NCBI GenBank assembly: GCA_004802725.1
Contig: SGPM01000004.1
Location: forward strand, 1 to 64,000
Direction of reading: 5' to 3'
From: Antrodiella citrinella
Lineage: Eukaryota > Basidiomycota > Agaricomycetes > Polyporales > Steccherinaceae
Length of the DNA: 64,000 bases
In this document: positions 43,205-56,241 of the stretch, one piece after another
How positions within the stretch are numbered: position 1 is the first letter of the stretch
Layout of the letters: every line of letters begins with the position of its first letter
Notes under the pieces: model-generated
Told to the model about the DNA's origin: nothing
The model's database searches: none
What the model saw: the letters and a program-made list of their open reading frames with translations, nothing else
Made by a program: the position numbers and the translations under genes

Positions 43205-46200
43205 ATGTCGAGACATAGAGATATCAGGAATATGAACATCGCAGGTGCGAGATCAACAAGTTCTTTCCCGTCTGCACTGGTCTTACATGCATTGCAGACG
43301 AAATGCAGGATGATTACTCGGATGGCGGTGAAGACGATCTATCGCCAGAGGATTATGGTACTTCTTTGGCTGTCAGTCTCCTGACGTGACTCCTCTCTGA
43401 CTGTACCCTCCAGAGCGGCTCATAGAATGCGCTGATATGGTTCGAGAGACAATAGGACCGGAGAATTCATCTGGGATAACCGACTATGACATCAAAGACA
43501 CATTGTATCATTACAATTTTGACGTTGACCTCAGCGTCGCTTGGCTCCTGGGTATGTAGATCTTCTGAGATGGGACTTCTGATGTATCCTCATGACTTGT
43601 TCGCAGAGGAGGTGGAACGGAGGATAGCTGCAAGGGAGCGTAGAGGTAAGTCTTGACCGCGGATTGTTACAGTCATTTGTCCTTCCTTTTTTCGCTTTGC
43701 ACCCACCTGTCGATAAGATATGCGTGCTAGAAGGTGCTTGTCATTTGATACGCGATTGCACCGTGTTAGAATATGGAGTTAACTCTTGCTCATCACAGAC
43801 CACAAACCGCTCCCGCCACCCCCTGGGTTTGATCAGGCAGACGTTGTCTCTCCGCACATGGACCAGCAGGGTCTCATCAGACTGACTCCGCTCAGTCCGG
43901 AGGATCCTGCAGATAGTTTCCTGTCTCCGTCTGGCTGGCGTCTCTCCACAATCACGGAGAAGACAGAACGTACTGAGGATAGCAGGGATTGGGGCCCACC
44001 TCCAGAGACGAACAGCGTCGGCGTGCGCTCAGTGTCGTCATGGACATCGACTACTGACTATGGTCAACCGATTGGTAAGCCACAGTATCTGCGATCTAGG
44101 ACCATGTGCTCATCTGAATGATTGGCAGAACGAGTGGAAGATCCAAATGAAATACCGCCCTCACCACCAGAATCAGCTTTGGAGCGCCTGTCGAAGAGGG
44201 AATCCCCACCAAGTGCTTCCTCCACCGGTTCTCGCACGCCTACGATGCAATATCGCTCTCTACAGATCGAGGAAACTGCTGAGCTATATGACGCTGTATC
44301 TCCCGCAAGCAACCACCAGACACCATACCCTCCGGAAGATTCTTTATTGCTCAAGAAATCCTCATCACGCAGCAGCCAACGCTCTGCTGTTTCTGCAAAG
44401 CCGAAGTCAAAACTGTCTGAGCTTGCAAGTTCTCGCTCCAGCGTCAGCCGTGCTAGCAGAAGCTCTAGGACATCTGCCACCGAGTCCGTCTCCAATACGT
44501 CTACTGCGACGTATCCCCCTCTTCGTCCTTCGTCAGAGTCCATGATGTCCTTCAATTCTGATGCCGAGTCAAGCGTGACAGGCTCTTCATTGTTATCTCT
44601 GCAAGTCCGCAAGGCCATCGAAACTGCGATGCAGTTAGAACAATTGGAATCACACTCCGATCGAATGCCGGTACACGATGCTGCCGCTACTCCCGAAGTT
44701 CTTTCACCTCAGACGGCACCGCCAGCGATCCGTGCCGAACCCTCTGTACCTACTTCTTCTAGATCCCCCGCACCGTCAGTGCGCGAAACCCCGGCGCCAC
44801 CCTCTGCATCCTTACAACCACCTCCTGCATCTAATGCACGGCAGCCATCCAAGTTAGCTTTGCTAGCTCAGGCCAAAGCACAGGGTCATTGGATGCCCAA
44901 GACGAAGAAGTCGCCGGCCCCTGCGCCAGGATTGTCATTGCACAAGTCTCATACTGAGTATCTGACGCCGATAGCCAATGGACCTACTGCCACAACTGCT
45001 ATCACGACCACGTACCAGTCGCTTGGCAGTCTAGCCAAGATGCCCCGTTTAACTCCCTCGTATCCTCCTCCCGTCCAGGTGACCTCTCCGACTAGTACTG
45101 AAGTTAAGAAGCAGTCAAAGTTGGCGATGAAAAGTAGGAAGCTGCAACAGAAACCAGAGCCAGAACCAGAACCAGAGCCTGCCCCTCCTCCCGACCCGAT
45201 TTTTAGTGCGTCTCCAAGATCTCGTGCGTCACCTTCGGCCTTCGCTTCTCTTCTTGTCGATGATTTGACACTACAAGACAAAGACTCAAAACATGACCAC
45301 GAGAGCAAGCATGCCAGAAGACGCGAAGACGCGACGAGAAGGACGAAACATACGAAGCATCACAGTGATATCCCCCCAGCACCCCTCTCACCTCTTCAGG
45401 GGTTCTCTTTTGACATACCCAGTCCAGACGACGTCGTCTTCAACGCTCGCCGCGGGACCTCGTTGGCGCCGCGAACCTCTGCCTCCACCAGCACGCATCT
45501 CCCACCATCCATTGTTTCGTCTCCGCGTTCTAGCCATTCTTCTCATGCCAAGATTGCAGTTGTGCAGAATTGACCATGTACTAACTAACTTGAATTATTG
45601 TAATATATTGTAGCTGCGAAAGAACGCGAGAAGGTCGAGAAGTTGGCACAGCAGAAGAAATCCGCAGAGACAAGTTCCCGCGCATCGTCGGCGCCTGGAA
45701 CTCCGAAGAAGTCTGCTGCGAAGTTGTTGAAGTCTGGGACATCGACGCCTTTGCGAGGGGGAACAGACATACGACAGTTGGACATGTCTGCCTTGAATTT
45801 GACTCCCGAGGATAGTGCGCCCGTGGATGAACCTCCGCCGAAGATCACGATCGCGAGGGAGAATGTACTGGAGGAAGCGAGAAAGATGTTAGAAGGAAAG
45901 GATGAGAAAAAGGGTGTCAGTCTGGTAGTTATCGGTGAGTATACTCATCCGTGCATTTATTTTCATTCTACATCTCATTCCAGGTCACGTCGATGCTGGA
46001 AAGTCTACCCTGATTGGGAGACTGCTGTACGAGCTCGGGCGGGTGGATGAGAAGTCCCGGGTCGCGAATGAGAGAGCGAGTAGCAAGATCGGGAAGGGTA
46101 GCTTCAGTTGGGCTTGGGAGCTCGATGGCACTACTGAAGAACGAGAAAGGCGAGTAGTTTGTCTCGTATTTCCTGCAGAGTTCTTATGATCTTGTTCAGA

Positions 46201-47533
46201 GGTATAACGATGGATGTAGCTCAACAGAACTTATCTACGCCACACCGTCAAATCACAATCCTGGATGCACCGGGTCACAGGGACTTCATTCCGAATATGA
46301 TCTCCGGTGCATCACAAGCAGACTGTGCTCTGTTGGTTGTCGACGCTGCTACGGGCGAGTTCGAAGCTGGGTTTGAACGAGGCGGACAAACTCGAGAACA
46401 TTTAATCCTTGTTCGAAGCTTGGGTGTCAGCCAGGTTGTCGTTGCAGTCAACAAGCTGGATCAGGTATCGTCAAATGGTCGTGATAGATTTGATCGAGTG
46501 ACTTACTCCTGCATTTCCAGGTGCAATGGGAGAAAGATCGGTACGAAGAGATTTGCAGCTTGCTGCGTCCATTCCTGGCTCAGTCCGGATTCCACCCTTC
46601 CAAGACCAAATTTGTTCCTGTTGGAGCTATGTCTGGTATCAACCTTCTGAACAGAGATGGCGAAGACGCAGAACTTCTTCGAAAGTGGTACAAGGGCCCT
46701 GCACTCGTGGACTTACTGGATGTACTGGTGCCTCCGACTCGGGATATCTTGTCGTCGCTACGTTTCCCTATAGCGAACGTATTCAAGGGGCAGTCTTCGT
46801 CCATTGCAGTGACAGGACGTGTGTGCGGAGGAATCGTACAGGTCGGTGAGCGGCTGAGAGTCCTTCCTGGCGATGACTCTGCCCTCGTCAAGCGTGAGTT
46901 CAAGCATCGCAATCTACCATGCATGCCTAATCTATTTGCGAGCAGTCATTGAGCATGAAGAAAACACCGTGCAATGGGCTGCGGCAGGTTCAAATGTCAC
47001 TCTGTACCTCACCTCTGTCGACCCCGGCCACGTCAACATCGGGAGCGTCCTCTGTCCTCCTACAGACCTTATTCAACTCACCACTGTGTTCACCGCACGC
47101 ATCATTGTATTCGACATACAGATACCTATTACAGCCGGAACATCCGTATGTGTTCATCCACCATTTGTCGAAACTTTATCTGACATTCAACTTAGGTTGA
47201 GCTCTTCCACCATTCGCATGATGTGCCAGCCTCTATCTCGAAACTGCTGTGCACGATCGACAGAGCCTCCGGTACTATTATCAAGACTGGACCTCGTGTA
47301 CTTGCGAAGGGTGCATCGGCGGAGGTTCAGATCACTCTGCGCAGTACAACGATGGCTGGGCCGACGACCCGAGCTCAGGCTATACCCCTTGAACCTTTCT
47401 CTGTGAACAAAGAGATGGGCAGGGTACTGCTACGTCGCGGCGGAGAAACTATTGCAGCCGGTACGTACCTCAGACGTTCTTTCAATTTCTATATGCTCAT
47501 CTTGTGCCAGGCATTGTAACACAAGTTGGTTAG
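43205..47533 (+). CDS. HBS1: HBS1/SKI7: ribosome-rescue GTPase and predicted Ski7-like isoform
   Basis: Five first exons (43205-43244, 43298-43357, 43414-43551, 43607-43645, 43799-44074) end in phase 1 and encode the HBS1 N-domain ('[20 protein letters not shown]', '[16 protein letters not shown]'). The next exon, 44129-45573, ends in its own TGA and gives a 665-residue product with '[17 protein letters not shown]' near its end. The exon after it (45614 on) also begins in phase 1, so skipping 44129-45573 joins 'DYGQPI' to '[11 protein letters not shown]' and yields full HBS1: '[17 protein letters not shown]', '[10 protein letters not shown]', '[20 protein letters not shown]', 'NKLDQV', 'SGINLL' and the two EF1A-like barrels, ending '[20 protein letters not shown]...GIVTQVG'. 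HBS1 with Dom34 rescues stalled ribosomes; Ski7 tethers the exosome to the Ski complex. No good phase-1 donor was found inside the long exon. Confidence 0.92.
45579..45585 (+). promoter_or_regulatory. Consensus branch site TACTAAC before the HBS1 exon
   Basis: An exact TACTAAC lies six bases after the stop codon of the long exon and 28 bases before the acceptor at 45613. A strong branch site is what a distal splice from 44075 would need. Confidence 0.7.
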
Positions 47534-47839
47534 GTCGGCCTCTGAGATGAACGTCGGGTGTCATAGAAATAACAAAGGATGTACATGATAGCAAAGCGTA
47601 ATATAAACACACTCGAAAGTCTTGTGTTCTGTATGAAGTCTTGTGTGAACGTCCAAGTCGCGCTGCATACGCCGCTGCCTTTACTGCCATTGACCGTGTA
47701 CGGGCGCTCCGCCAACTTTGGAAAGCCGACTGACTTGGGTGAGGCGACTTCAGACGAATCGTTCTCACAAGCTGCCTCCCAACTTGACCCTCGCTTTTCT
47801 CTACCCACAACGTACTTCATGTCATAGTCGTCCTACAAC
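47534..47839. other. Intergenic region HBS1 / nucleoside transporter
   Basis: 306 bp with the 3' flank of HBS1 and promoter of the next gene; nothing else seen. Confidence 0.4.
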
Positions 47840-49507
47840 ATGTCTTTCCACCACCGTTCATCCAACACAGACTCCGGAGCTGAATATCAATCTCTATCCC
47901 AAGCCCCAAATGTCGAAGCGGAGGGAGATAATTCCCTGTTGAGGTCACTCGACTTGGACGATGAGGAGACACTCGCCGATGAGCTCGTGACGCAGGAGGC
48001 TATCTCGACCACTGATGGTCGAATACGATGGATTCACTTCGTACTAGGCTGCGCAGTATTACTACCATGGAATGGTGAGTTCATTCGAATATCTCGTATA
48101 ACGTGTGAGGCTGATTCACGTACCAGTTATTATCACTGCGACTCCTTTCTTTCTTACAAGACTAGAGGGCTCTTCCTTGAAGAGCACATTCAGCTCTTAT
48201 CTCTCGACCACGTTCACAATATCTAACTTCGTCTTTCTGGCACATGCGACGGTTTCATCTGACCAGGTACGTCATTTGAAATGTTATCATCTCGTCTAGC
48301 TCATTCCCATGATCTTTTCTGTTTGTAGTCCACCAATGCAAGACGCGCTCTGCTAGCGATCCTCGCCTTGACGCTACTCACTTTCATGTTTACCGTCAGT
48401 ACATTCTTCCAAGGCTCTCCTGGAACATTCTTCGCGTTCGTTATCGTGAACGGCATCTTACAAGCAGCTGCCGGCTCATATCTCCAAGCGTCCGTCATTG
48501 CCGTAGCCTCGCTGTTTGGCCCCACCGCAATGCAGTCAGTCATGTCTGGTCAAGCTGCAGTGGGAGTAGCCGTCAGTGCCGTCCAGGTCATTTCAGCCGC
48601 CTCATCACTACGCGGGGAACCCACGGCTCAACAACTACGGGAGTCACGACCGGAGGAACGCTCTGCGCTTACGTTCTTTGCTCTGTCCACCGCATTCTTG
48701 CTGTTCAGCGCCGCTGCACATGCTTACCTCCTCCGACTGCCCTTATATAAGGCCGTCATCGGTCAGTTCAGCCATATCAGACATGTTGCACGTGGAGACG
48801 CGAGCGGTGCATTGGAGGACGAGTCTCAGACAATGCTTCCGCCTCCGAAGGCTAGTGCGACGGAGAAACGAGAGCAAATCGCGCGTGTGGCGAAATCCAA
48901 TATCGTGTACAATTTAGGCGTTGCCTATGTGTTCGTGGTTACTCTCGTACGTACATGACCCTTTCAACGAGACGCATAATACTGAGCTATGTGGTGCTCA
49001 TAGGCCGTCTTCCCGCCTATAACGATATCTATTGGTTCAACCAATCCTGCTACGCACCCCCTGCTATTCAGCGCCGTTCATTTCTTGGTTTTCAGCGTTG
49101 GCGACTTCACGGGTCGATTCCTGTGCTCGATTCCTCGGTTGCTCATCTGGTCACCGCGGCGACTGGCCTTCCTATCGATAGCCCGAACGCTATTCATACC
49201 CATCTTCCTAATGTGCAATATCCAACGAGGCAGCGTTGCGAGTCCGTCGACCGCATTCATCAGCTCGGACGTGCTTTATATGCTGATATTGCTACTATTC
49301 GGCTTGAGCAATGGGTATGTGTCGAGTTTGTTCATGATGTCTGCGTCATCGGTGGAACATAACGCGTACCTCAAGACTCACGTAGAAGACGTGGACGTTG
49401 CAGCCACGGTGGCGAGTTTCTGCTTGATCGGGGGACTAGCTGTTGGGAGTTTCGCCAGTTTTGCAGTCAGAGCTGCAGTGTGCGACTGCAATCCGTTCCG
49501 CAATTGA
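47840..49507 (+). CDS. Equilibrative nucleoside transporter (ENT/SLC29, Fun26-like)
   Basis: About five exons. An acidic N-terminus (SLDLDDEETLADE) precedes the first helix 'WIHFVLGCAVLLPWN', with the LPWN motif typical of ENT helix 1. Further helices include 'ALLAILALTLLTFMFTVSTF', 'FAFVIVNGILQAAAGSYLQA', 'SVIAVASLFGPTAMQSVMSG' (family glycine/serine-rich helix 4), 'VYNLGVAYVFVVTLAVFPPI' (across an intron), 'FNVGDFTGR'-like 'FSVGDFTGRFLCSIP', and 'NGYVSSLFMMSA'. Eleven helices can be counted. A hydrophilic loop of ~110 residues lies between helices 6 and 7. Fun26 in yeast is vacuolar; location here is unknown. The C-terminus is slightly long and ends in a Cys-rich stretch (VCDCNPFRN). Confidence 0.92.
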
Positions 49508-49694
49508 TACGTGCACCATATATAACATATCCATAGAGACACTACATTCCAGGAGGCGCATCTGGGGTACTCTCGATAGCTCTCTGCATTGCAAATCGAA
49601 AGGATGACGCTGCTAGTGAACGCCACAGCCAACGCACATCAACAACACCCCTTGCATAAGTTGTATCCTTCGACGGAGTACGCACCTCAAGAAA

Positions 49695-50305
49695 TCAAGC
49701 CACACCACCTCGGGGCGCACCTGGCAGCCTCGGTGCAAGTTCCTTGACTTGAGCAGTTTGTCTACGTCTGCGATGCTCTGTCTGACGAAGCGCAAATATG
49801 TTCCGATGCAACGTATATCGCTGATGAGTAGGAGCTGCCGGTGTACTCGCAGCAGGAGCTGCAGCAGAGGGTGACGGCGATGTGCTCTTGCTTTTCCCTG
49901 GCTTGTCATCTTCTTTCCCAGTGTCCTCCTTCTCTTTCCCCTTGTCCTTATCTTCTGTCTTCTCTTTCTCCTTTTCCTTCTCTTTCTTCTTTCGCTGACG
50001 CTCCTCCCACTCCTCCTTCACCTTTGCGATCTCCTCAGGGCTCACTCCGAGCTTTCTCGCACCGCTAGTCCCATCTGTGCTCTCACCCACTTGAGATGCG
50101 AAACCGGGATCAGTCAAATGACCATCGCAGGTGTAGATGAAGTCCACGGTGTTGATAGTGGCAAGAACGGTGGTGGTGGGCTTGTGGCAAACGTAACATG
50201 CCTTCGGTGTTCCTACCGCCTGGATATGACGCTGTGGTTGGGGTGCATGACTATGTCAGAAAGGTTGGAACTAACCCGCTTGTAGTAGAGGTTCGTGAAG
50301 GACAT
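49695..50305 (-). CDS. VFA1: Vps4-associated protein 1 (Vfa1)
   Basis: Two exons, 50305 to about 50276 and about 50231-49695. The short first exon 'MSFTNLYYKR' joins to 'RHIQAVGTPKACYVCHKPTT' and 'TVLATINTVDFIYTCDGHL', forming the Cys4-type zinc site (CYVC...C.H). A long Lys/Glu coiled coil follows (EEWEERQRKKKEKEKEKEK), then a Ser/Ala/Pro linker, then 'YTLHRNIFALRQTEHRRRRQ' and 'KELAPRLPGAPRG', matching the conserved C-terminal Vps4-binding end of Vfa1. In yeast Vfa1 stimulates the AAA ATPase Vps4 in the ESCRT/multivesicular-body path. The start is fixed by the match to 'MSFxNLYxKR'. Confidence 0.92.
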
Positions 50306-52348
<2,043 letters not shown>

Positions 52349-52552
52349 GAATAACAATCGGAAGCACAAGCAAACAACGGTGTATTTGGAAGGATGTATC
52401 GAACAAGAATGTAGCAGATATCGATCGGTGCACGACAAAGTCAAATGTATCCGTATGTGATTCTAGAAGCAATGATGATATCCGATACTATGATGCGAAA
52501 GAGAATAATCATGAGCACCACAATGAAAGGTAGACTACAGCTAAAGTTGTGA

Positions 52553-54261
52553 CTATACAGCTCGGTCGACGAAAACACGAGGCTTCTTGTGGCCAAGGAT
52601 GGCTCGCCACACACCTCCCAAAGCAGCTAACACTTCCTTCCTCCGAATCCCCGTTCTCCGCCACATCAACCGCATGCATGCCAGCATACACAGTAGAAAT
52701 GATATGTCAAGAAATAATCGACGAATAATGATGAAAGTCGGCGAGCGCGCTTCGCTACTGGCCAGAAAATCAACGAGGTATTTCAGCGAGCTTGCTGCAC
52801 GGGACACTGGGCTCAGGAGTATCGACCACATTCCCATATCGTCCACATTGAAGTGACGGTCGTCGTTCCGAGAGCCAAACGGACTGCCTCCTCGTCCTGC
52901 CGGTGAGCGTGCCCCGACGAGAGACGAAGTCGAGCGATGGATGTTTTCCAACGCATCTAATCGCTCTGTCAAAACCTGCAAGTTGATCTGTATGGTGCCC
53001 AGAACCCGCTCGAGCTCAGTAGGGCGGGACGCCGGTCGAGGCGTCATACCGGTCGGTAAAGAATATTGCCTCCCCACGAATTGCGGCGGCGATGTCATAC
53101 TCTGGTAGGGTGGGTAAGCATTGGGGGACGTCAGGTCTGTTCTTGACGACTGCGATATCGGGCGGCCAGGGTATGTTACGGTTGTGGTTGGGTAGGATGA
53201 TGAAGGCAGGGAAGGCGATGTCCGTTCCCTTCTCTCAAACGCGGAAGGAGTCTCGTAGCGAGGCATGGGCTGCGTGGGAGGTACACTCATACTGTGCACT
53301 GGTGGCGTCATCATCATGGAGGCCATCGGGGTGCGGTAACGGTGAGAAGAAAGGGAAGATTGTGGGCGATTCGGCTGACTATGGGAGTAGACGGATGCTG
53401 GGGGCAGCGGCGCGTTCCCATCATCGTCAATTTCATCTTCGGATTCAGAGGTGAATTCTTCAGGCCCGCTTCGCTCCGGAAGAGGTAGCTTCGCATGTGC
53501 CATGACTTGATTATTCTGGAGATGTTCCGGGACTCCAGTTGGAAAGGACCCCGATACAACACGAGAGCGTCCGTCAGACCTTGAAGATCCGGATGAGCTG
53601 GACGAGCGAGAGCGCGTCAACAATCCTAAGACATGTTAGTATACCAACGGCGTAATGAAAGGAACACTACGTACCGCTCCTGACCAGATCAGGCGCAGCT
53701 GGATTGAAAGCCTCTAATTCATCGACGAGATCCCTCGCGACCGTCTTGTCGGAGTACTTTCGCAGGACCTGAATAACAGAGGTCAAAGAGGTCAATACGT
53801 GTCGCTAATGAGAAGATAAATATGGTGCAGCACCTTGATGAGAGCCTCCACATACATGACCTTTGCCTCCAAGGGATGCAGATCCTTATGTTTCGCCCAG
53901 GCATCCCTGGTCACGTCAACATCTCGCACAGTGAAAGCTAAAAATCGCAACATACCACTTTGCCCGCCCAAGCATGTCCCATACACTCGGCCGTGGAGGT
54001 TGCACATTCCCAGTTGTGGCTGTATACAATGCAGACTCAGCACTGGCAAGACATGAAAGACGCTTTGGGATATACCTTGTTTATATAGACTAGAGATAGT
54101 TCAGTACCTGCAAGGACGACGAAGTGAATGCTGCGAGTAACGTGCCTGTACATTGTCAACTTCTCTTCATACCCCGTCTGGATAGGACCAGTCTTTGGAA
54201 GGCCTTGCACTATCTCCACTGCTCGGTCGAACTGTGCGTCGATCATGTCGCTGGAGTCCAT
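52553..54261 (-). CDS. Acyl-CoA-binding domain protein with C-terminal membrane anchor (Atg37/ACBD5-like)
   Basis: The ACB domain spans the first ~100 residues across several exons: 'MIDAQFDRAVEIVQGLPKTG', 'PIQTGYEEKLTMYR', 'PPRPSVWDMLGRAKW' (formed across introns), 'DAWAKHKDLHPLEAKVMYVE', 'ALIKVLRKY'. It includes the YKQAT-like, Lys and Trp residues that bind acyl-CoA. A long disordered Ser/Pro-rich middle follows with an acidic patch (ESEDEIDDDGN), then a coiled segment 'IQINLQVLTERLDALENIHR' and near the C-terminus a hydrophobic helix 'DISFLLCMLACMRLMW' with a basic tail (RRTGIRRKEV). This layout matches ACBD5/Atg37, tail-anchored peroxisomal proteins needed for pexophagy or lipid transfer in other fungi and animals; localisation here is inferred. 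Confidence 0.87.
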
Positions 54262-54896
54262 GGTGGCGAGTAAGTATTCTCCTCCACGTCGTCAACAGCG
54301 CAGTCCAGGGGGCAGGAACACAACGCGGACGAAGAAAGTCCACAGGGCGATACAGTTACTCAGACTCGGAACTGCTTTGGCAAGCATCCTGACTTGATCC
54401 TGACCACGACTGAGCGAGGCCTGCTGCTCAGAAGGGAAATTTCTTCCCACATGCCAATTTCACACAGGTCTCGGTAACATTGAGCTAGTCAACTTGAAAT
54501 TGTTCCCCGCAGGTCTATATGTTGTCTCTAAGATGAGGCATCGATGAGGTGCAACTACTCCTGACAATCGGCAGCCGAAATATTTCGGTTGCGCTCCCAA
54601 GCTCCAAGCCTCATAATAAATATCTACCGGGCGGTGTACATACCGTTCAGAACTTAGCCCACTTCTCTCTAGAGCTTCGAGAGGATTTCGGAGAGTTTTG
54701 GGACGTGTTTTAAAGCGTTGGAGGCTAAAGCTGGTTCAAATGAGCATCTAAGACCTAAGTTTTCCAGTCGATGATCAGGTTTCGCCTTGCCGGCGTCGTG
54801 GTCCAATTCCAGAACGTATTAGGCGTGTATTGACGAGAAGGCAGTCGTTCGTGATATACGGCTAGTAAAGGTGTATGGGGAAGCAAAGTGGCATTG
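54262..54896. other. Intergenic region ACBP / mS34
   Basis: 635 bp without a supported gene. Contains the 14-bp perfect palindrome CCGAAATATTTCGG at 54575-54588 and the ACBP promoter next to 54262. Confidence 0.45.
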
Positions 54897-55335
54897 CTAT
54901 GACGAAGATTCCTCTTTGGTAGACTTCGCTGGTGCGGACGAAACTCCTGGTGCCCATGTGTACTTCAGTCCTCCACGAATCTCCTCATCGTGTGGACTGA
55001 CAACCTTGCCTATGAGTGATGCGCGAATACAGAGTCATGGTAAAAGTCAGTTTAGAGTGCCAAAGTAGATATTGAGAAACGGACGCACCCTTCCACACCA
55101 GCTTGCCCCATACCTTCCCATGTGTTCCACCAAGCTTCAGCTTTGTCCGGGTGACTTCCCAGTAGCAATCCTCAATGCCCTTCATCCCCCACCGTACTTG
55201 ATGTACCCGCTGGCCCACACCATCCTTCGAATAGCGAGACAGTACTTGGTAAAGACTGCCTGGACGTGATGATAATGAGGGAGGTAGTGAGGATGGCAGG
55301 AGCTTTCGAAGGGCGGCGCTCATAGAAGAAGCCAT
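54897..55335 (-). CDS. Mitochondrial small-subunit ribosomal protein mS34
   Basis: Two exons. Exon 1 (55335 to about 55092) encodes a Ser/Leu-rich presequence then 'DGVGQRVHQVRWGMKGIEDC', 'YWEVTRTKLKLGGTHGKVWG' and 'KLVWKG'. Exon 2 (about 55008-54897) continues 'KVVSPHDEEIRGGLKYTW' and a Ser/Lys/Ala tail. The 'HGKxWGxLxWKG...GLKxxW' pattern is that of mS34, a protein of the mitochondrial small subunit without a bacterial counterpart. The intron in between is about 80 nt and starts with GTGCGT. Divergent from the GatC-like gene, 147 bp between starts. Confidence 0.85.
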
Positions 55336-55482
55336 TGCGTAGGCGTCGTTGAACGTGTAGTCAACTCACTGGCAACAATGAGGACAAGGTGGGTTTACGG
55401 TGACACTGATACTCAGGGCAAGCGCGCGCGGCCATACTCTTTTATTTATGGCGCCTAATCAACCCCTCGACCAGCCCCGTCC
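55336..55482. promoter_or_regulatory. 147-bp shared promoter of two mitochondrial translation genes
   Basis: Head-to-head start codons of mS34 and the GatC-like gene. Has a TTATTTATGGCG block near 55440. Co-expression is inference from the arrangement. Confidence 0.5.
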
Positions 55483-56013
55483 ATGAGAGTCCTTCGAACG
55501 CGACTCTTGTCTGTCTCATATTCACGAGCATGTCATCCTCTGTTTTCCTCCTATGCGGCATCCCGCTCTTGCTCTAGGGCCTCATCATCGTCCAGTAAGG
55601 TGGATGCACAATGTATTCCGACACACTCGACATGGTCCGTCAACGACCTGTTAGCATCCTTTCCCCGGCCCACCATCCCTTCGCAGACACTGGAACGGAT
55701 GCACGTCTTGTCTGCACTAGTGCCGCCTGCGATCGGGACAGAGGAACATCGAAGAATGACAAGGGGGTTGGAGAATCTGGTGAAGCTAGTCGAGGCGGTC
55801 AAACTTGTCGATACACAAGATGTTGAGGGTCCTGGACGCGTTCCAGACGGAAGAGTATGGCCTGATGGCGTAGGCATTGACTTGTCCAATGCCTCACAAG
55901 ATTCTGCTTGTGGCGTCAATGTTGACGGTCGTACGCTGCTGGAGCAAGCAGCACGCACGGCAAACGGGCTGTACGTCGTCGAAGCAGACAAGCACAGGAG
56001 TCAAAGTTCATGA
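55483..56013 (+). CDS. Glu-tRNA(Gln) amidotransferase subunit C-like mitochondrial protein
   Basis: A single exon of 176 residues. A Ser/Arg-rich presequence of ~45 residues (MRVLRTRLLSVSYSRA) is followed by 'WSVNDLLASFPRPTIPSQTL', 'ERMHVLSALVPP' and 'LENLVKLVEAVKLVDTQDVE', the helix pattern of GatC (L-x-x-LaxL...LexIvxxVexVxxvD). The C-terminal part has 'GRTLLEQAARTANGLYVVEA'. GatC joins GatA and GatB in converting Glu-tRNA(Gln) to Gln-tRNA(Gln) in mitochondria; Ascomycete yeasts use GatF instead. Family assignment rests on the helix pattern and presequence. Confidence 0.78.
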   Translation: MRVLRTRLLSVSYSRACHPLFSSYAASRSCSRASSSSSKVDAQCIPTHSTWSVNDLLASFPRPTIPSQTLERMHVLSALVPPAIGTEEHRRMTRGLENLVKLVEAVKLVDTQDVEGPGRVPDGRVWPDGVGIDLSNASQDSACGVNVDGRTLLEQAARTANGLYVVEADKHRSQSS

Positions 56014-56241
56014 TGATTCGGTGTGTATCATCCACAGAATGCTCGAGCCACCGCTGACTCCTAGTACCAGTATGCGCTGGTTTCCAGTAGAGAGAACGAG
56101 TATCCATACTTATAAATTCGAGGGTTCTGAGGAGGCGATGACGTGCGTCATGTTTTGTGGGTATAATACATGTCAGTGAGTGAATCAACATGTTCAACAG
56201 TTCAAGATGCCTAAAACAATTGCGTGGTAGCTGATTAGCTA

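Noticed and set aside
44064..44618. Open antisense frame of 184 codons within HBS1/SKI7
   Set aside because: It mirrors the Ser-rich exon on the opposite strand; codon bias alone explains it.
43796..45573. Long Ser/Pro-rich exon read as an ordinary internal part of HBS1
   Set aside because: It ends in a stop codon and has no good in-phase donor near its end, whereas skipping it gives a clean HBS1 frame.
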